Below, one piece after another: positions 22,413 through 35,980 of a DNA stretch of 64,000 nucleotides (its first letter is position 1; each line of letters starts with the position of its first letter). A program made the translations under genes and the position numbers. Under the pieces are notes generated by a model that saw only the letters and a program-made list of their open reading frames with translations, searched no databases and was not told where the DNA came from. The DNA lies in the NCBI GenBank assembly GCA_021495925.1, contig JAKEKT010000062.1, positions 175,344 to 239,343 on the forward strand, given 5' to 3'. The stretch is from Diplodia intermedia (Eukaryota > Ascomycota > Dothideomycetes > Botryosphaeriales > Botryosphaeriaceae).

Positions 22413-24429
22413 AATGGGATTGTGATGGGATAAGGAAGGGTGCTCGGTGTTGCTTTTTCGAAACGGTTGCCTGCTCTCAAAAATTCTCGGATCAAACGGA
22501 GCGGTTAAGGATATGGGCTGAGTTTCGTTGCCGGTATTGTGACATATGGTCAGGCATTTACACGGCAATCCAGTTCACGTCCTTGCGTCTGCCTGTCGAA
22601 CCGTGTCACTGTGAAAGCACCGCTTAGCCGGCTTTAGGAACCCTCGAGCATTGAGGAGAGAATACCCTTAGCAATTGCAACGGCAGAGTACACGGGAGCA
22701 CTCAAACCAAGTTGAAGAGTATGGACCATGAACAACGAAACGACTGTACTTCGGCGCCCACAATGCGTGTCCCTTCATCACTATGCCTGTCGTTCTATGC
22801 CCGAGAGTGTCAGCGAGAGCCTCGGTTGCACAAAACGCGTGATTCGTCTCAACGCGCATTCCTGCAACAGACTCGACCTGCAGCTCACGAGATCCCCCAA
22901 ACACCCTGTTCTGGTCTGATGCACCTACGCAACTCACATGAAACCCGATCACCTTTGATGGACAGGTCGCATTCCTACATGTCCGGCCGAACAACCAAGC
23001 AGTTCTCGTTTTGAACCTTGTCTGAAGCCGTTAATGCGCACGTTTGACGGAAACCTCTCCACCATTCCGTGCTTTGTGCGCCGGGACCATCGGAACGTAA
23101 GCAATTTGACGGTACTTGGTCAGCTGTGCGCCGCCCTGACATGCAACTTGCTGATCGCTCCGCAGCCGGTCCTTGCTAAATAAAGATGCATGAAACCGTT
23201 CAGGTGCGTGGCACTGATTCCTACACGTCCCCGTCCCACGACTTGACCTTTCTGCCGTTTTCAGCACCGCCTTCGCGTCTTCGTTGCTGCGCCATTCTTC
23301 TCCACGCCGGACTGTTGCGATTTCGTACGGCGTCGATTGGGTATACATTCCTTGTTCCTGAAAAGCGGTTGTCGGGTTTCTCCACATTGAAAAGCCATCG
23401 ATAAGCAAATAATCTAACAATAAGTGTTGTGATGGACGTCACGCATCCTGTTCAGCTTGTTCGTTTGGTTCCGTCACAGTCTTTCCAATTCTGTATGCCC
23501 TGAAACACTCACCCGAGTATGGTTCTTGACGCTCCGCGTTAAGTGTGCTCGTAAAGTGTGCTCGGACCAGACCCATGGTGTTAACGTTCCTCATGGGGTT
23601 GAGTTTCTTGCTATGGTTCGCATGGTCATGCATTTCTCCCCAGGCGTCCAAGAGTGCTAACATTTAATATTCATACCAATTTAACTACCTTGTCCAGCGC
23701 ATTAAGAGCAAACGTCGTGAATTCGTGGCGGTTACCGGAAAACGTAGGGAGTGGATGTAGCTACAATGACGTCACTGTTGCTTGTCCGGGTAGCATTCAC
23801 TGCTACTTCCATCTTTCTCTTCAATTTCCTCTTTCCCTCTGACATTTAATGGTGGCAGAAAAGTAGAGAAGGAGGCTTCAACACAGTGTCGGCTCCATTG
23901 ACCCGATACCCCGCCTCAAAAGATCGTCATCATCACTGTTCCGTTGAGAATGTCCCAGGTGCCACCTGTAGCCCCTGGCGCTGTACCTTCCTAACATTTC
24001 ATCCATGTCCGCGATCGTGAACAAAATCCCAGCTGCTCATGTCTTCTCCACTCTCGATACCCTTGCCACTGACCACTGGCACCATCAACTACCATCAGTT
24101 GCCGGCGACTTGAGCGGCCAATCACGTCAGCTACTCCCCGCACACTCCATCGCCAGCGACCCCGACAGTTACTCACCACAGCAACCACCCGCCCACTAGG
24201 CCATCTGCGACGAACATGAGGTTTGCCAATTGAACATGAAGATACAGAGGCATCTCGAACGAAGGTGAGCCTTTCCAGCGTCTCATGCACAACAACTATT
24301 CATGCATACTGGTTCACATTGAGATACCTCACTTCTGAGAGAAACTTAAGCATTAACCCAGCTCCACCGGATCAGTCAGCATCGTTTTCCATCCATTGCC
24401 GCGGACTTGAGTGCACCCCGGAGCGCTCC

Positions 24430-24447
24430 TTTTTTTTTTTTTTTTTT
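24430..24447 (+). repeat. T18 homopolymer
   Basis: Eighteen consecutive T in the AT-richer gene-less region. No adjacent target-site duplication or retro-element remnant was recognised. Confidence 0.85.
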
Positions 24448-25606
24448 CCGAATGCTGATTGGTGACAAACTTGCGGACGGCCGCTTTCTAGGCTACAGAA
24501 TCCAGGCTCGGAGATGCTTGGTGATATAACGAACGGCATCTCACGAATCTAGCGCTATGCTTTGCCCTCTGCCGGCATTCAATGGAGGTCGACCAGGCAG
24601 ATCCCGGAACTTTCTTGGTCGAGTGAAGAGACGAGATGTCCACGCAGCCAGTATCACGAGAGGAGATTGTTTTATCTTACCTTCATCAGGGTTGAATTTC
24701 ACTATCATATGCCAATGGCTCTTGGTTATTTCCAGGAGGCGGGTATTTCAGGAAAAACTCTTCGCCGTGGCAGTTACTATGTTTTGGGGATAGTCAAGCA
24801 GCGGCTATACCAACAACGTAGCCGTGGCTATACGTATCAGGTTGCAGGTCCAATTGTGACTGCAAGTGGTTGAAGTGATCAGACGGGCGTAGTTATCTTT
24901 CTTTTTTTCCTTCTGCATACATCGAAGTGAGCGCCGGATCTTCATAAATCTCAATGCTTCTGTAATAGTCCGATATTCGTGGCAACAAAACCTCGTAGCC
25001 TGGAATGTTTCATGCAAAGCCTGGCTTTACCTCCACATAGGCTGAAGATTAACGAGAAGTACCGTTCAACACACATGGAAGTAAACTATATCTTCTCGGC
25101 AAGCCGGAAGATGTTTTCAGTCACATAATGAAAAAATTGAAGGCCATGCATGGCCCAACTGACAACATCAATAAGACCGAGTTCGGCTATTTAGTAAACC
25201 GACCGTCTGTAAATAAGCTGCGTGATTTAGAAATGCTTAACGATAGTAGATCTCGAACGAAGGGTCTCCATCTTCTGCAAACATCAACTGCCTCTAATTT
25301 AGCAATATTGGTCCGGCCGAATGGGCGAATGCTACTCGAAAGTCGCCAAGGAGGCCTAGTCATAGGGTGGAGTTGTTACTGACTGCTGATCTGTTCTTTG
25401 ATTTGGGACTACATAGATCTAAAGTGCTAAGTGATGACTTCTCCGCGCATAGGCAACGGTTCACACTCAGAACTTGTTGATGATATCTTCTTAGACTTGG
25501 TATACTAGCCACCACAGTTCTCCTCTGGAACCGGGGAAAAATATAGGGCCCTAATTTAATCGCGGCGATTTTTCTTCTTCTTCCAGACAGGGCTTCAACA
25601 GCATAG

Positions 25607-25634
25607 CCCCCCCCCCCCCCCCTTTTTTTTTTTT
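25607..25634 (+). repeat. C16-T12 compound homopolymer
   Basis: Sixteen C are followed directly by twelve T. This is a pure polypyrimidine block that can adopt non-B structures and is a likely site of length variation or sequencing error. Confidence 0.85.
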
Positions 25635-26540
25635 CAAATATAAATAATGCCAGATATGTCTTCCGCGGAAAGCACAAAGCATCTTGAAGAATGGGCTTTC
25701 TCACGAGGATAATGATGTGACGAGGAGCAATGTGATTGTCATGCCGATTATCATTGTGGACAAAATAGTATACGTTTCGAATACTAAATTTGCCAGGGCT
25801 TACTCCTATCGGAGGTAAGTCTCTTGTATTGAGCCATCTAAACGAGCGTTGAGTTTTGGACTAAGGAATCCTAAGAATGTTGCAAGTAGAATGGAAAGAA
25901 TAAAGAGTGAAGAGTGGAATGTAAACGAAGGGGATTTTGTGTCCTCCATCGCATCCGAAAAGGACGCCGGACAAGCCGAACTTAGAAACGTACAAATTGA
26001 CAGATTGCTATGGAAGACAGCTAGCTGGTCATCGTATGCGTCAGTCTTCCCGCCCATGTTTATCGTTGATAATGACTAGGGATGATTAAAGACGGCATTC
26101 ATGCCCTTTCTCTTGAGTAGCGTTAAAGAAAGTGGAGTGACCTCAGAATCAAGGCCAGCAAGGAGACATCAGTTGACACCGAAGACGACGCAATAGTAAA
26201 GCTAGTGGAATATTTTTGGCCATATACTGTCGCCTTATTAAGCCATGGTCCGAGGCGCAAACCGCGCGAAGCACGCAAAGCATGATGCAGAAAACCGGAG
26301 CGGCCTCGTGCGCAGGATTAGCAGGGCGACATATAGGCAGTGGCAATGAAAAACCCGGGTGCGCGAGAAGCTTTTCCGAGATGCCAGACTGAAGGGAGAG
26401 GAGCTACCTCCGAAGGCCTTAAGGGTCAAAGCATGATGTTACTTTTTTTAACGTTTCGCTGACCTACCTGCCCGAACGCGCGTAAGAACAAAAAAGAGAG
26501 TCCCTGATGTGCGTTGCAAGCGAGGCCAGCCCGCCCGCGG

Positions 26541-26554
26541 CGCGCGCGCGCGCG
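26541..26554. repeat. (CG)7 alternating tract
   Basis: Seven CG dinucleotides in a row inside a longer all-G/C block. Alternating CG of this kind can form left-handed Z-DNA. It lies in gene-less DNA. Confidence 0.8.
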
Positions 26555-29145
26555 CCCCGGCCGCCGGCCGCCGCAACCGCTCGCTAAAAGCCAATGCATT
26601 ATCATCATCGCATCACACAGCACGGCATTCCCCATGCGTACATCTCCCCCGGAAAGCCCGACGACATGCTACCGGATCCCACGGCGAATGCCGGCGACGT
26701 TCCCAGCCGGCTCTTGGGGAATTAAGTGCATGCTTACTATATCGCTTGAAACGGGGGGGTCTCAGCATGAATGCCCACGAGTCAAAGGGGAGCTCAGGAG
26801 CCGAGAGGCTGTGGCAGTAGTCGAGCGGACGTGCGCCGCGAGCGCCCGGCAACTCAAGATATCTCCGATTGTGCGGGGTAACTTACCGTGGACCAGGCGC
26901 ACCATGTGGGTCATCTACAGCGTGTTCTGGCTGCCCAGCTTCGCGTAGCACTTGCGTGATGGTGTGTGTTGAGTCGGCAGTTGGGGCAAAGCGGAACCTC
27001 CGGGATTTGCGAGAGGCTCGTTGGATCTTTCGTCTCACACCGGTCGAACGAATGGACTCGAGACCCTGATCTGTGGTATGGGCTAACGCCTGATCGGATT
27101 GTGGCGTTGGGAAGCGACAGCCACAACACTGATCGTTTCTCAGCTACTGCGCGGAATGGTCATGTGAACAGCCGACGCAGCAGTGAGGAATATCATGCTC
27201 GGGACACGAGGCGGTCAACTGGAGCGATGCCGTTATGCTGCGGAGGCTGGGAACGTCTGAAAGCCCGGTACGCTCGGTGCCAAGATGACAGTCCCTGGAA
27301 GTATCTCAACCCTTTGTGTCATTGGACAGGTTCCCACACGTGAAGCAGCCGGGAACGTCACAAACCTTCGTCGTTGAGTCGCCATGTTCGACATACGAGT
27401 CCGAGATACGCCGTGAGGTAACAGACAGCGGAGAAGTGGTCGCGTAGGAAGCCATGTACGCAGTGTATCGGGCTTCTAATCCCATGTTAGCGCTTCAACC
27501 GCCCGTATGACACTTCTCGCAGGCTCCAACGCGGCGTACAGATCTCGTACACCGCTATTGCCAGCGAATATGCCTCTTGGAACGTGACGAGGGGACGCTC
27601 TTCCCACATGCTGTCCACCGAGGGAGGAAAGCTAGAGAGGTCTCTCAAGCGGTTGTTCAGCTGTGGAAGCATCGGAAGCTGTGTTCCAGTTGCTCCAACG
27701 CTCCAGGTGAGCAGTCGCGCATCTCGCTCTCCCGACATGCGTCACTCCTGCACCTATTTTCGTCGTTGACGACACAGAGCGGGGTTAACGGCGTCCGTCG
27801 TTTGCTGTTCCTTCGAATGCAAGTCAGCTCAGCTCCCAACAATATGCTTTTTGTTGGAAGGGAAAGAGTGTTCAAGCTCACTCGCCAGAGCAGCCGGTGT
27901 ACGCATGAGGTTCGTGTGTCGCGAGGCTGCTGCTCGACGAGGGAGGGAGGGGAAGAGAGGTTCGAGATGGCGCCGGTCGCGCCCGCCCATGGCCACGTTT
28001 GCAGTCTATCGTGAACACGGACGCACGAAGCGGTGCAATCCTTCAGCTGGCGTCAGGATCGGCCGTCAGAATGAGCAACAGCCGGGTGGCGCCGCGCCTT
28101 TCTGGTCCCTCGGCGCCTAGATTCTAAGTCCAAGCCTCTAGGCGGTGCCTCTACTTTCGCCAGCCTCGAAAACGCCTCCCTGAGCTCGAGCCTGTACCCT
28201 GAACTAAAGCGCCGGCGCCCGGCCCTTTTCAAACTCCAACGCCTCTCTCGATAGTCAAACACCGGCAATGCCGACGGGGCTTTTCGGTATAGAGCTGAAG
28301 ATGAGGGAGAAAAAAATTTTCTACTTGGCCTGCTGTTCAGCTCAAAGGGAGTTTGCTTTCTTGCCCCTGAATGCCCAGTGCTGCCGTATTCTGGAGTATC
28401 TTCTCAATTGCGCCGGAAGCTGGGGGAAGCTGAACCGCGCATTGCCGCTAAGCTAGGCAGCCGGACTCACGCGCCGTCGACATTCGCTTTGACTTCTTCA
28501 CGAGCGCATAGACACCGTCCGAGGCCCACGTGAAGCGGAAAGGGTGGTAAGACCGGCTCTTCGATATATTGCTTTTTTTTCGCGAGCTTGTCCAGTTCTA
28601 CACCGGTGCCCAACAGCGCAGATAAGGCTGAAAGTGAAAACCGGATACGAGACAAGAACGGGCACAGGGTCGCGAAGGGTCTCGCGAGCTCCTATGGTCG
28701 CGAGATGGTCGGGGACCACAAACGGCGCAGAAGGCCCCGCTTGGACAAAGAGGGAGGGAGAGAGCGAGGCGCGCGCGTGCTGTATGTCGTGCTCGCCGAA
28801 CGACTGCTGGTGGTGGTGCGGTTGCTCTGCTGCCTATCACCGTGGCCTGACTGCCATGCATCTCTTCTCTCCACAGCCCCAACTCGTTGCCCCCACCCGA
28901 TGCGGTATACAAGGCGGCAATGCCCGCGGTGCTTCGTCTAGCCGCCCCGGCCGCTTGCGCGAGCGACGAAGCAGACGGCCGTTGCTCTGGCGCGTGCAGC
29001 GCGCAGCAGGGGAGCAAGACGCGGCCAATCAACGAAAGTAAGCAGGCGGCCGGCGCAGCGAATGAGGGCGGGAGATGCAGGGCCATTGGGGGTTGCTCTG
29101 GCTCGCTCGCCAAAGAGAACCAACGGGGGGTGCATATCCGCCTCG

Positions 29146-29163
29146 ACGCACGCGCGCGTGCGT
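29146..29163. repeat. Perfect 18-base palindrome of alternating purine-pyrimidine
   Basis: The sequence ACGCACGCG is followed directly by its exact reverse complement. It is also strictly alternating purine-pyrimidine, so it could form a cruciform or Z-DNA. It may also be a chance outcome of GC-rich composition. Confidence 0.7.
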
Positions 29164-32100
29164 GTTGCGCGGCGCGGTCGTTTCTTGCTGTGCCCGGCGT
29201 TCTGGACCACCCCCTCCCTTCGCCGTTCCGGAATAGCGGCTAGATACCCCATATCCGGCTCTTTCTCCCCTGGCTCTTTTCTGCCGCACCATGCCATTCG
29301 CCCTGGGGCGTAGCCTCGGGTGCATTCCCGCAACTCTTGCAATTGAGTTGCTCGGATTGCCGGCCGCCGCTTCCTTCGCGATCCTGCATCGTCTGTGAAC
29401 CTCACGCCCCCTCATCGCCAGCCAGCCGTTCTCACGACGACCCCTCCCACCCGGGCGTCCAAAAATAGAAGCAAACCCACCTCCTGCCGCTTCTGGGATG
29501 TGTGGATAGAGCGGACGGGCTTATACCTACAAGCGAGAGAAGGTGAGCGTGAGCATGTCTAAACCAGTTCGTCCTGGACGACATGACTCGCAATCCTTCG
29601 CCGAAGGATTATTGGCCGCACGCGCACCAAACGCGCTCATCAAGCCGCTCAGGACTGGAGCGTCACCTCATGTCTGGACCGCCAGTCGACAATTCGCGCG
29701 CGCATGACGGGCTGAGCTCCGTCGCTCGTGTGAAGCGGCCTGCTGCCATGTCGCGAAAGTACACGGCGGAAGAGCGAGAGGAGGAGAGTGTAGGGCACGG
29801 AAGCAGTTTGTGGAAACGGAGCGGACAGGGAGCGGGGCGGGAAGGGAGGAATTAACGTTGGTCATGTTGCAGAAGGATGACAGACGTACTCCACCGATGA
29901 CGGCGACGATGCTCTTTCTTTCTCTGCCCTCGCAGGCCCGGTCGAAACGGGCGAAAACGGCATCGGCTCACGCGCCCAAAGCGGGTGCTCATGCCAGCTT
30001 CACCTGCTTGGGCAAAACCCAGGTCTCCTGAGGTCTTTGGCTGCGCGCGGTTGGCCCGCGGCCCCGTCCCTCCCGCGCTGACGAGAGCCAGCAGAGCCTC
30101 ACGCGGAACAGAGCAGGGAAGAATGAGGCCTGTCCCGTGGACACCAATCTCGTCTGCCGCGTGCGAAGGAACGGCGCAAGCGAGCCGGACGCGCGGTTGG
30201 TGCGATTTCTGAGGGGGCATCAAAGAAACAAAAGGGAATGTCGGGCGCCAATCGCACCGCGGCTGCACCCCTCCAAAGGCGCAGATCGAAGATCATAATC
30301 GGGGCCCTGCAAAAGAACGGGATTGGAAGCACAGTCAGCGCCAAGGGCAGTGACAGCGGAGGAAAAGCAAACACGCACCCATCGCTGTCATCGTCGCAGA
30401 GCCGTTTGATGTAGCGAGATGCTCGTGCTTCGCTATAGCTGGTCGCGCGCGTCCCGTGTGTACACAGCATACGCTTATACTGCCTTTTCGGCCCCCAGCC
30501 TGCTTGGCTTGTTCCGTCCCGCGGCCCGCTGGAAGGATCGTCCTCTTAGCGGAGTGACACAATCACATCTGAGACAGCTGCCAGAGGAAGGAGTCGAGCG
30601 TTGATCATAATGCGTAAGATGCCGATCGCGGCCGGTTACATCACCCAGCAACGTCGCAGCCGTAGCGCCGTCACACTAGCCATCGTGACGTCGGCCTGCT
30701 GGGTGTTTCGAGTCTTGACCCCAGAGCCAGGTGACCATGGGCGATGTTGCGATTTGCCGCATCGTCTCACAATGCAGCCCGTTCTGGCATGTGCAGCTGG
30801 CGCTCAGGGCAGTGAAACCCCGAACCCGGTCCTCGGAACCGTGGCCCCCGGCCCAACCCGGCTCGTGCAGTCGAGCATCCGGCCGAGACACAGACAATGA
30901 GAGACCTACTTCGTGAAAGAAATTAACGTCAGCGTCCGAGCGAGCGGAAGCAGAAAACCAGCGCGGAGGAGGCGGATTTGGAATACTGCGCGACAGGACG
31001 GTGACGCAAGCTTACCTTCGATATCGAGCCGGCAAAGGATCTATTGAAGCACGAAAGGGAAATGAAATGAAGTCATCACATTGGATCACCACTCCCTCCG
31101 TCCAGCTCAACGTCGTACGATGGAATAGGGGCGGCTATCGCACCTGTGTCGCCGGCTCTTCGATGGCGGTTCCGCGGGGGGTTTCTCTCGACTAGGACAG
31201 CAACTCAAACATCAGCCCTGCTAGTGCGCCTAGTATCACCATTAGCTGCAATCGCTACCAGTCTTCAGAGCTGGCCGGCGACGTAAGCACCACTATAGGC
31301 TCTATCGGTGTTTCGAGAAGGCCCCGCCCCGTTGGTAGCGCAACCAGCGTTGTTGCGCTCTATCGTCCGATACTGCGCCTCTACCCGCCCAAGTCCCCTA
31401 TAGAGACGCCGATGTCGCCGTCCGCTCCAATGGATCCAAGGCACACTCCGCGGTCTAAGGGCAGATTCCGTCGGCTAGCACAAGCCTTCCGTTCTTGGCG
31501 GCGGATCTTAAAAAGAGCGGTAAATGAGCGGTGCGGCTGCACTTGCTCAGATGACTGGTTGCTCGAGAGCGCCGCGGAAGGCTAGCGGTACTTGCCTGGC
31601 CGGGTTGGATTGAAGCGCCGTCCAGATAGCTCCCGGCGCCAGATCAGATCCAGAAAGCATGTGCGCGCGGGCGAGAAGATGGTGCATCTCCGTTTACGCG
31701 ATGCGGCTAAGCTCGGATTCGCGTTGGGTGGCCGTCTGGGGTGTAGCGTGGCCGGCCGGCGGGGCAGGGCATCTGACAGCGCGCGGCTGCAAAGGTCTGC
31801 AAATCAGCCGCAGGTACGCGAAAGCACGTAGATATTGCCTGTATGTACGAGTTATCGATCACGAGCACCGTGGCTAAACATAGAGCCGTTGGCTTGGATC
31901 CTCTGGCGGCCGTTGGTCGTTGACGAAAGCAGCAGTCTGACAGCAGTCGTTAGGCAGGCCGAGAGGCGCGCGGCATGGCCCTGGAGCCACATGGGCGCAC
32001 AGGACCCGGGAAACGCAGTAGAGTTTGCCAGTGGCTGAACGCATGGATGGGGAGGCGGGCAGATTGGCAGCTTGGAGGCGTCAGCCAACCGCAGCGGGTC

Positions 32101-35100
32101 GAGCCCGATTGCCAGCACGCCCTTTGCCGCTCGAGGCAGTGATGGACATCGGCCTGCGAACAAGCAATGTGATGATCACCCGGGATCGTCTCGCTGGGTC
32201 GAAGCCACTCGAGCGGAGGGATGCCCCGGCCAGCGATGTGCAACCGCCATTCGCAGCTCGCGTGCGGGCCTGCAAGATTGACGACGATGCCGCTGCTGCT
32301 GCTCAGCAACCTCTCTTGCGTGCAGTGACACCGCCTGATCGGCGCCGCTGCAAGGTCCTGCCCATCGCTCCCCCTTTTCCCGCTGCTGCACCCGGTACGC
32401 CCTTGAGCGAGTCGTGGCTCGCCGTTGATGCCGCCGTTCGCCTCGGCCAACGGTCCTCGTTGCATACGTGTCGCCGTCGGTCGCGTGGAGGCTGCCTGGG
32501 TCGACGGCGCAGCTGAGGAGAGGCAACGGTCGGGAGGCGATCCCTGCGAGCGATCCACGCCGGCCCCTGCTGCCAATGGCGGAGATGCGCTCGAAGCAGC
32601 AACGCTGCGAGCAATTGACGGCGGTCGAGCCCCCCCTTTCGCCGCGCAGAGGCCAGTGCAGCGCGCGCTCAAAGGAATTTTCCAGGCAAAAGCGGCCAGC
32701 GCTAGCGGTAGGCTGAACCTAGCCCGAATCCTTCGCGCAAGCGACGCTGCGGAGGCACGGGACATGCCGGGGTGCTGGAGGCAGGTCGCGGGCAACTGCC
32801 GGCTGCTGAGACGGGCGGGCAAGGAGCGTGGGCAGGACGTGACGAAGGCGCCGCAGAAGAAACAGCCGCAGCGGGTGGCTCGCGGGCGAGCGGCATGGGT
32901 GGTGTTTTTGACCCCTTGCTAGGACCGAAGGGGCCAAGCCGTCGCTTTGGGCGAACGGCCGAAATGAGCGTGCAGCATGCAGCGTGCTTCGCGACATGCA
33001 AAGGCGAGGGGCACAGTCGACTCATCATCAACGGGGGGGCTATTTTTGCTGAGTGCGGGCCTCGGGCCCCGGCCGATAGGCGAAGCGAGCGCAGCACGCG
33101 TCGAGCGAGGCAGCGTCAACGGTTGGCAGTCGTCGACGCGGGAACGCACGTCATGCCCGCCGGTGCTGGGCGATGGCTGCGTGCAGGGCCTGCCATTTCC
33201 ACAGCGCCGGAGTCGCGTGGCCGCCATGGTGAGCTCAGCGCGGGGGAGGCAGCGCGTCCTGCACTTGGCGGAGCCCGGATGCGCGGGTGCGCGGGTCTGG
33301 CTGGGTGTTCGCTCCGGCCTGGGGGTGATCATGGGCGCCAGAGCGGCGGCGGGAAACGCCATGCAGGCGCATTGATGAGGAAAAGCCAGCAGCGATCCGG
33401 GCGCAGCGCATAGCGTCAGGCGTCGGCCGCCCCGAGGGCGCGCTCGCATCGCCGCAGGGATGCTGGCACCGCGTCCAACGCGGCCGCGCAGTCCAGGCCA
33501 CAACCGCCCGCCAGGCTCGCCGTCGAGAAAATCTTCAAGCATCGTACGATATCGCGCCGCGCAGCGGCACGCGGGGTAGTGGCCTGGGGCCTGGGGGCCG
33601 CCGGGCACTTGACTGCGCGTGTCAGGAGCGTGGAAGATGCCGGCCGTCGCCGCGCAGCGCTCTGTTTTAACGCGAAAGCGAACAAGCTGCATTGTTCAGA
33701 TCGGGCGGATCGCTTATGCGGCCGTCTGGTTGGCCACGGGCGGCCGGGATGCGCATCCTGAGCGGCGAGCGAGCAGTGCAGTGCGGTGCGGGCAGCGTGG
33801 GCTCGAAGCGACAGCCGCCGGTACGCTGCGCTGCGGTGGTGATGCGGCTCTGCTTGCGCTGCCCGGCCTGGCGGAGGTCAGCGTGCGCGGTGACGGCGGG
33901 TGGCCGATCATGGCTGGCGGGCAGGCGCCGATGCAGCGCCCGCGGCATTGGCTCGCGGTCGCGGCTGCGATCGCCTGCGTGTGGACTGCGTGTGGAGAGC
34001 CCCCCATGCCGCCGTGTGCTGCTCCTCGAGCTTCTTGCGCGCGCAAACCGGGACGGCGGGCCAGGGCATCTACGCAGGCCGCACGCGGCGCCGCACGGCG
34101 CAGCTAGCCCAGCAGCTTCGCAGTCGTGAGCGCTGCTGTCTCGCACGCTGCCTCAGCGCCCACGTGGGCGGGCTTGGATGCCTGCCGCTGCTCAGCGCGC
34201 TAGGCTGCCCGCGGTGCTTGGATCGCTGCGGCGTTCTCCGCCGCGCTTGCTTTTCTCCGCCGGGCCAGGCGCACCAGGAATAGCAGAGCGTGGGCGGGTC
34301 TGACACGGTCTTAGACCCACGGTCATCAGGCCTCGCAGCGCGCCGAGCGGAGATCCGAATGGGGAAGACGTCTTTATTGCCAGCGCGGCCAGGGCCTTCG
34401 CGTCGTATCCGGCTAGCCCGCGCGAGCTGGCCTGCCCGCCAGTGATGACCTGCTCCCGCTGAAGAGGCGCCTCCTGCGTTTCATCAGGGGCGACAAAAAG
34501 GCTTTGTCTGAGGGCGGTGGTGCAGCGGTCCCGATCAAAAACAAGGTGCCGCCGGCGCGCCGGGACTGATTCGAAGCTAGAGCCGCACGTTCCCCCGCCG
34601 CCCTTGTTTCGCCGGTGCCAAATTGTCGACACTGTCTCTCGGCGCATTCCCAGCGCGGCTGGCAGAGGCGCAACCGGGCCGGTGCCTAGGCGTCGTCCCG
34701 CGCCCACAGTCCAGCCGCGGCGCCGCCAGCTGGGCAGCTGGGCAGCCCCGGGCCCAGGCAGAGGCATGTCATCCAGTGCGGCGCCGGCAGGGTCCAGGGC
34801 GCGGGGAGCGCGCGAAGCCCCCGGCAGTTGCGCACCACTCGCTGGGCAAGCCCGCGTGAAGGAAAAGGCGCGATCTGGCTTAATCTCACTGCTTGCTTCT
34901 GCCGCTCGCTTGCCCGGCCTGCGTCCGCCAGCGCGCAGCTAAGCTTAGCCCGCCCGGCCTGAACCTTTTCCCGCGCGGGCTCACCTGAATCCATCGCCAA
35001 TTGCGTCCGATCCAGATTCACCCAGAGCACGGACGGATCCTCTCGCCTGGTGAGGCCCGGGCGACGGCGTCAGGGCCCCTAGCAGCCAGTCAGCCACGCG

Positions 35101-35884
35101 AACCACCATACCCTGACGCTCCTGGCCCGGCGTACATATACGTGACGGCGCACCTCCACTCACGACAAAGCCGCAGCCGCGAGTGACCTCAGCCTCGACC
35201 AGCCGTACCGCGCCGCACGCCCCCCAGGCACGCCTCAAGAGCAACAAAGCAGCCTGCCCAAGCCCCACCACGCGCCAGCCTCCTCCTCCGCGCCCGCTGT
35301 CTCTCTCCATCCCAGGCACCGGGACGCGCCTCCTCTGTTTACCAGAAACCAGATCTTGCACAGCTCCGTGCGACCGCCCTCGTCGCACCGCGTCTGCGCA
35401 ACCAAGAACCCGGGCTCGTCCAGGTTTGGGAGCACCCGTGGCACTTGCCTGACTCCATCGCCCATTGTGCGCCAGCTCTGCCGCGCTGCCTAATCGCCCG
35501 CGCTGGGGTAGCCTGAGACTTTCTAGAAGTCTTTTGGATTGGCCTGCAGACATCGGTGCTACTCCTCCGACCACGCCGCAGGGATCTCCGCCGTGGGATT
35601 CACACACTTCTCGCTTCTTGCGCAGCCGGCCGTCCTTGAGCGTGACAGCCGTCCGTTTCTGGCATCGCGAGCCTCTTTAACCGCCTCTGCCTCGCCTAAG
35701 CCCAAGCGCGCTGCGTCTCCGGCTCCTCACCACCACACAACCCACACAACCCCCGGACTCTCCAGTCGCGCCGTCTCTACGCGCGCAGCAGTAGCCCTCG
35801 CTGGATTACTCAAGGACACACAGTGGTCAGTCTTGGCCGGGCGCAGGCGTGAGAACTCCGCCGCAGACCAGCACTCTGTATTCA

Positions 35885-35908
35885 CTCCCCTCTCCTCCCC
35901 TCTCCTCC
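35885..35908 (+). promoter_or_regulatory. CT-rich promoter tract
   Basis: A pyrimidine run of repeated CTCC units ends about 70 bases before the ATG at 35981. CT-rich blocks of this sort are common just upstream of transcription starts in filamentous fungi. The role is inferred. Confidence 0.4.
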
Positions 35909-35980
35909 AACGATCGGCCAGTCGGCCAGGGACCCCATAAATCCTTCAACGTGGCTGCCGCCGTCGCTCTCCCGACCCAT

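Larger units (their letters stand above)
22413..26500. other. AT-richer gene-less region with homopolymer tracts
   Basis: About 4 kb without a supportable gene. After the eL24 3' flank the DNA is of moderate to low GC, lowest between about 24900 and 26200, with short frames only. It holds two long homopolymer features listed separately. The drop in GC against the surrounding DNA would fit old repeat DNA changed by repeat-induced point mutation, but I see no transposase or reverse-transcriptase remnant, so that is inference only. Confidence 0.5.
26501..35980. other. 9.5-kb GC-rich gene-less region upstream of a C2H2 regulator
   Basis: No frame shows domains, conserved motifs or plausible splice structure. 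Many long overlapping open frames on both strands (for example 290 codons on the minus strand at 31950-32822) reflect the high GC content rather than genes. Local features are a CG run near 26541, an 18-base palindrome near 29146, and a CT-rich stretch near 35885-35908 just before the regulator. The last kilobase probably carries the promoter and 5' UTR of the gene at 35981; an upstream non-coding exon cannot be excluded. Confidence 0.5.

Noticed and set aside
23000..26500. Possible RIP-mutated transposon
   Set aside because: Only a GC drop is seen. No terminal repeats, transposase, or reverse-transcriptase remnant could be recognised by eye.
31950..32822. 290-codon minus-strand frame in the GC-rich desert
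   Set aside because: Equally long frames overlap it on both strands, and composition rather than coding explains them.
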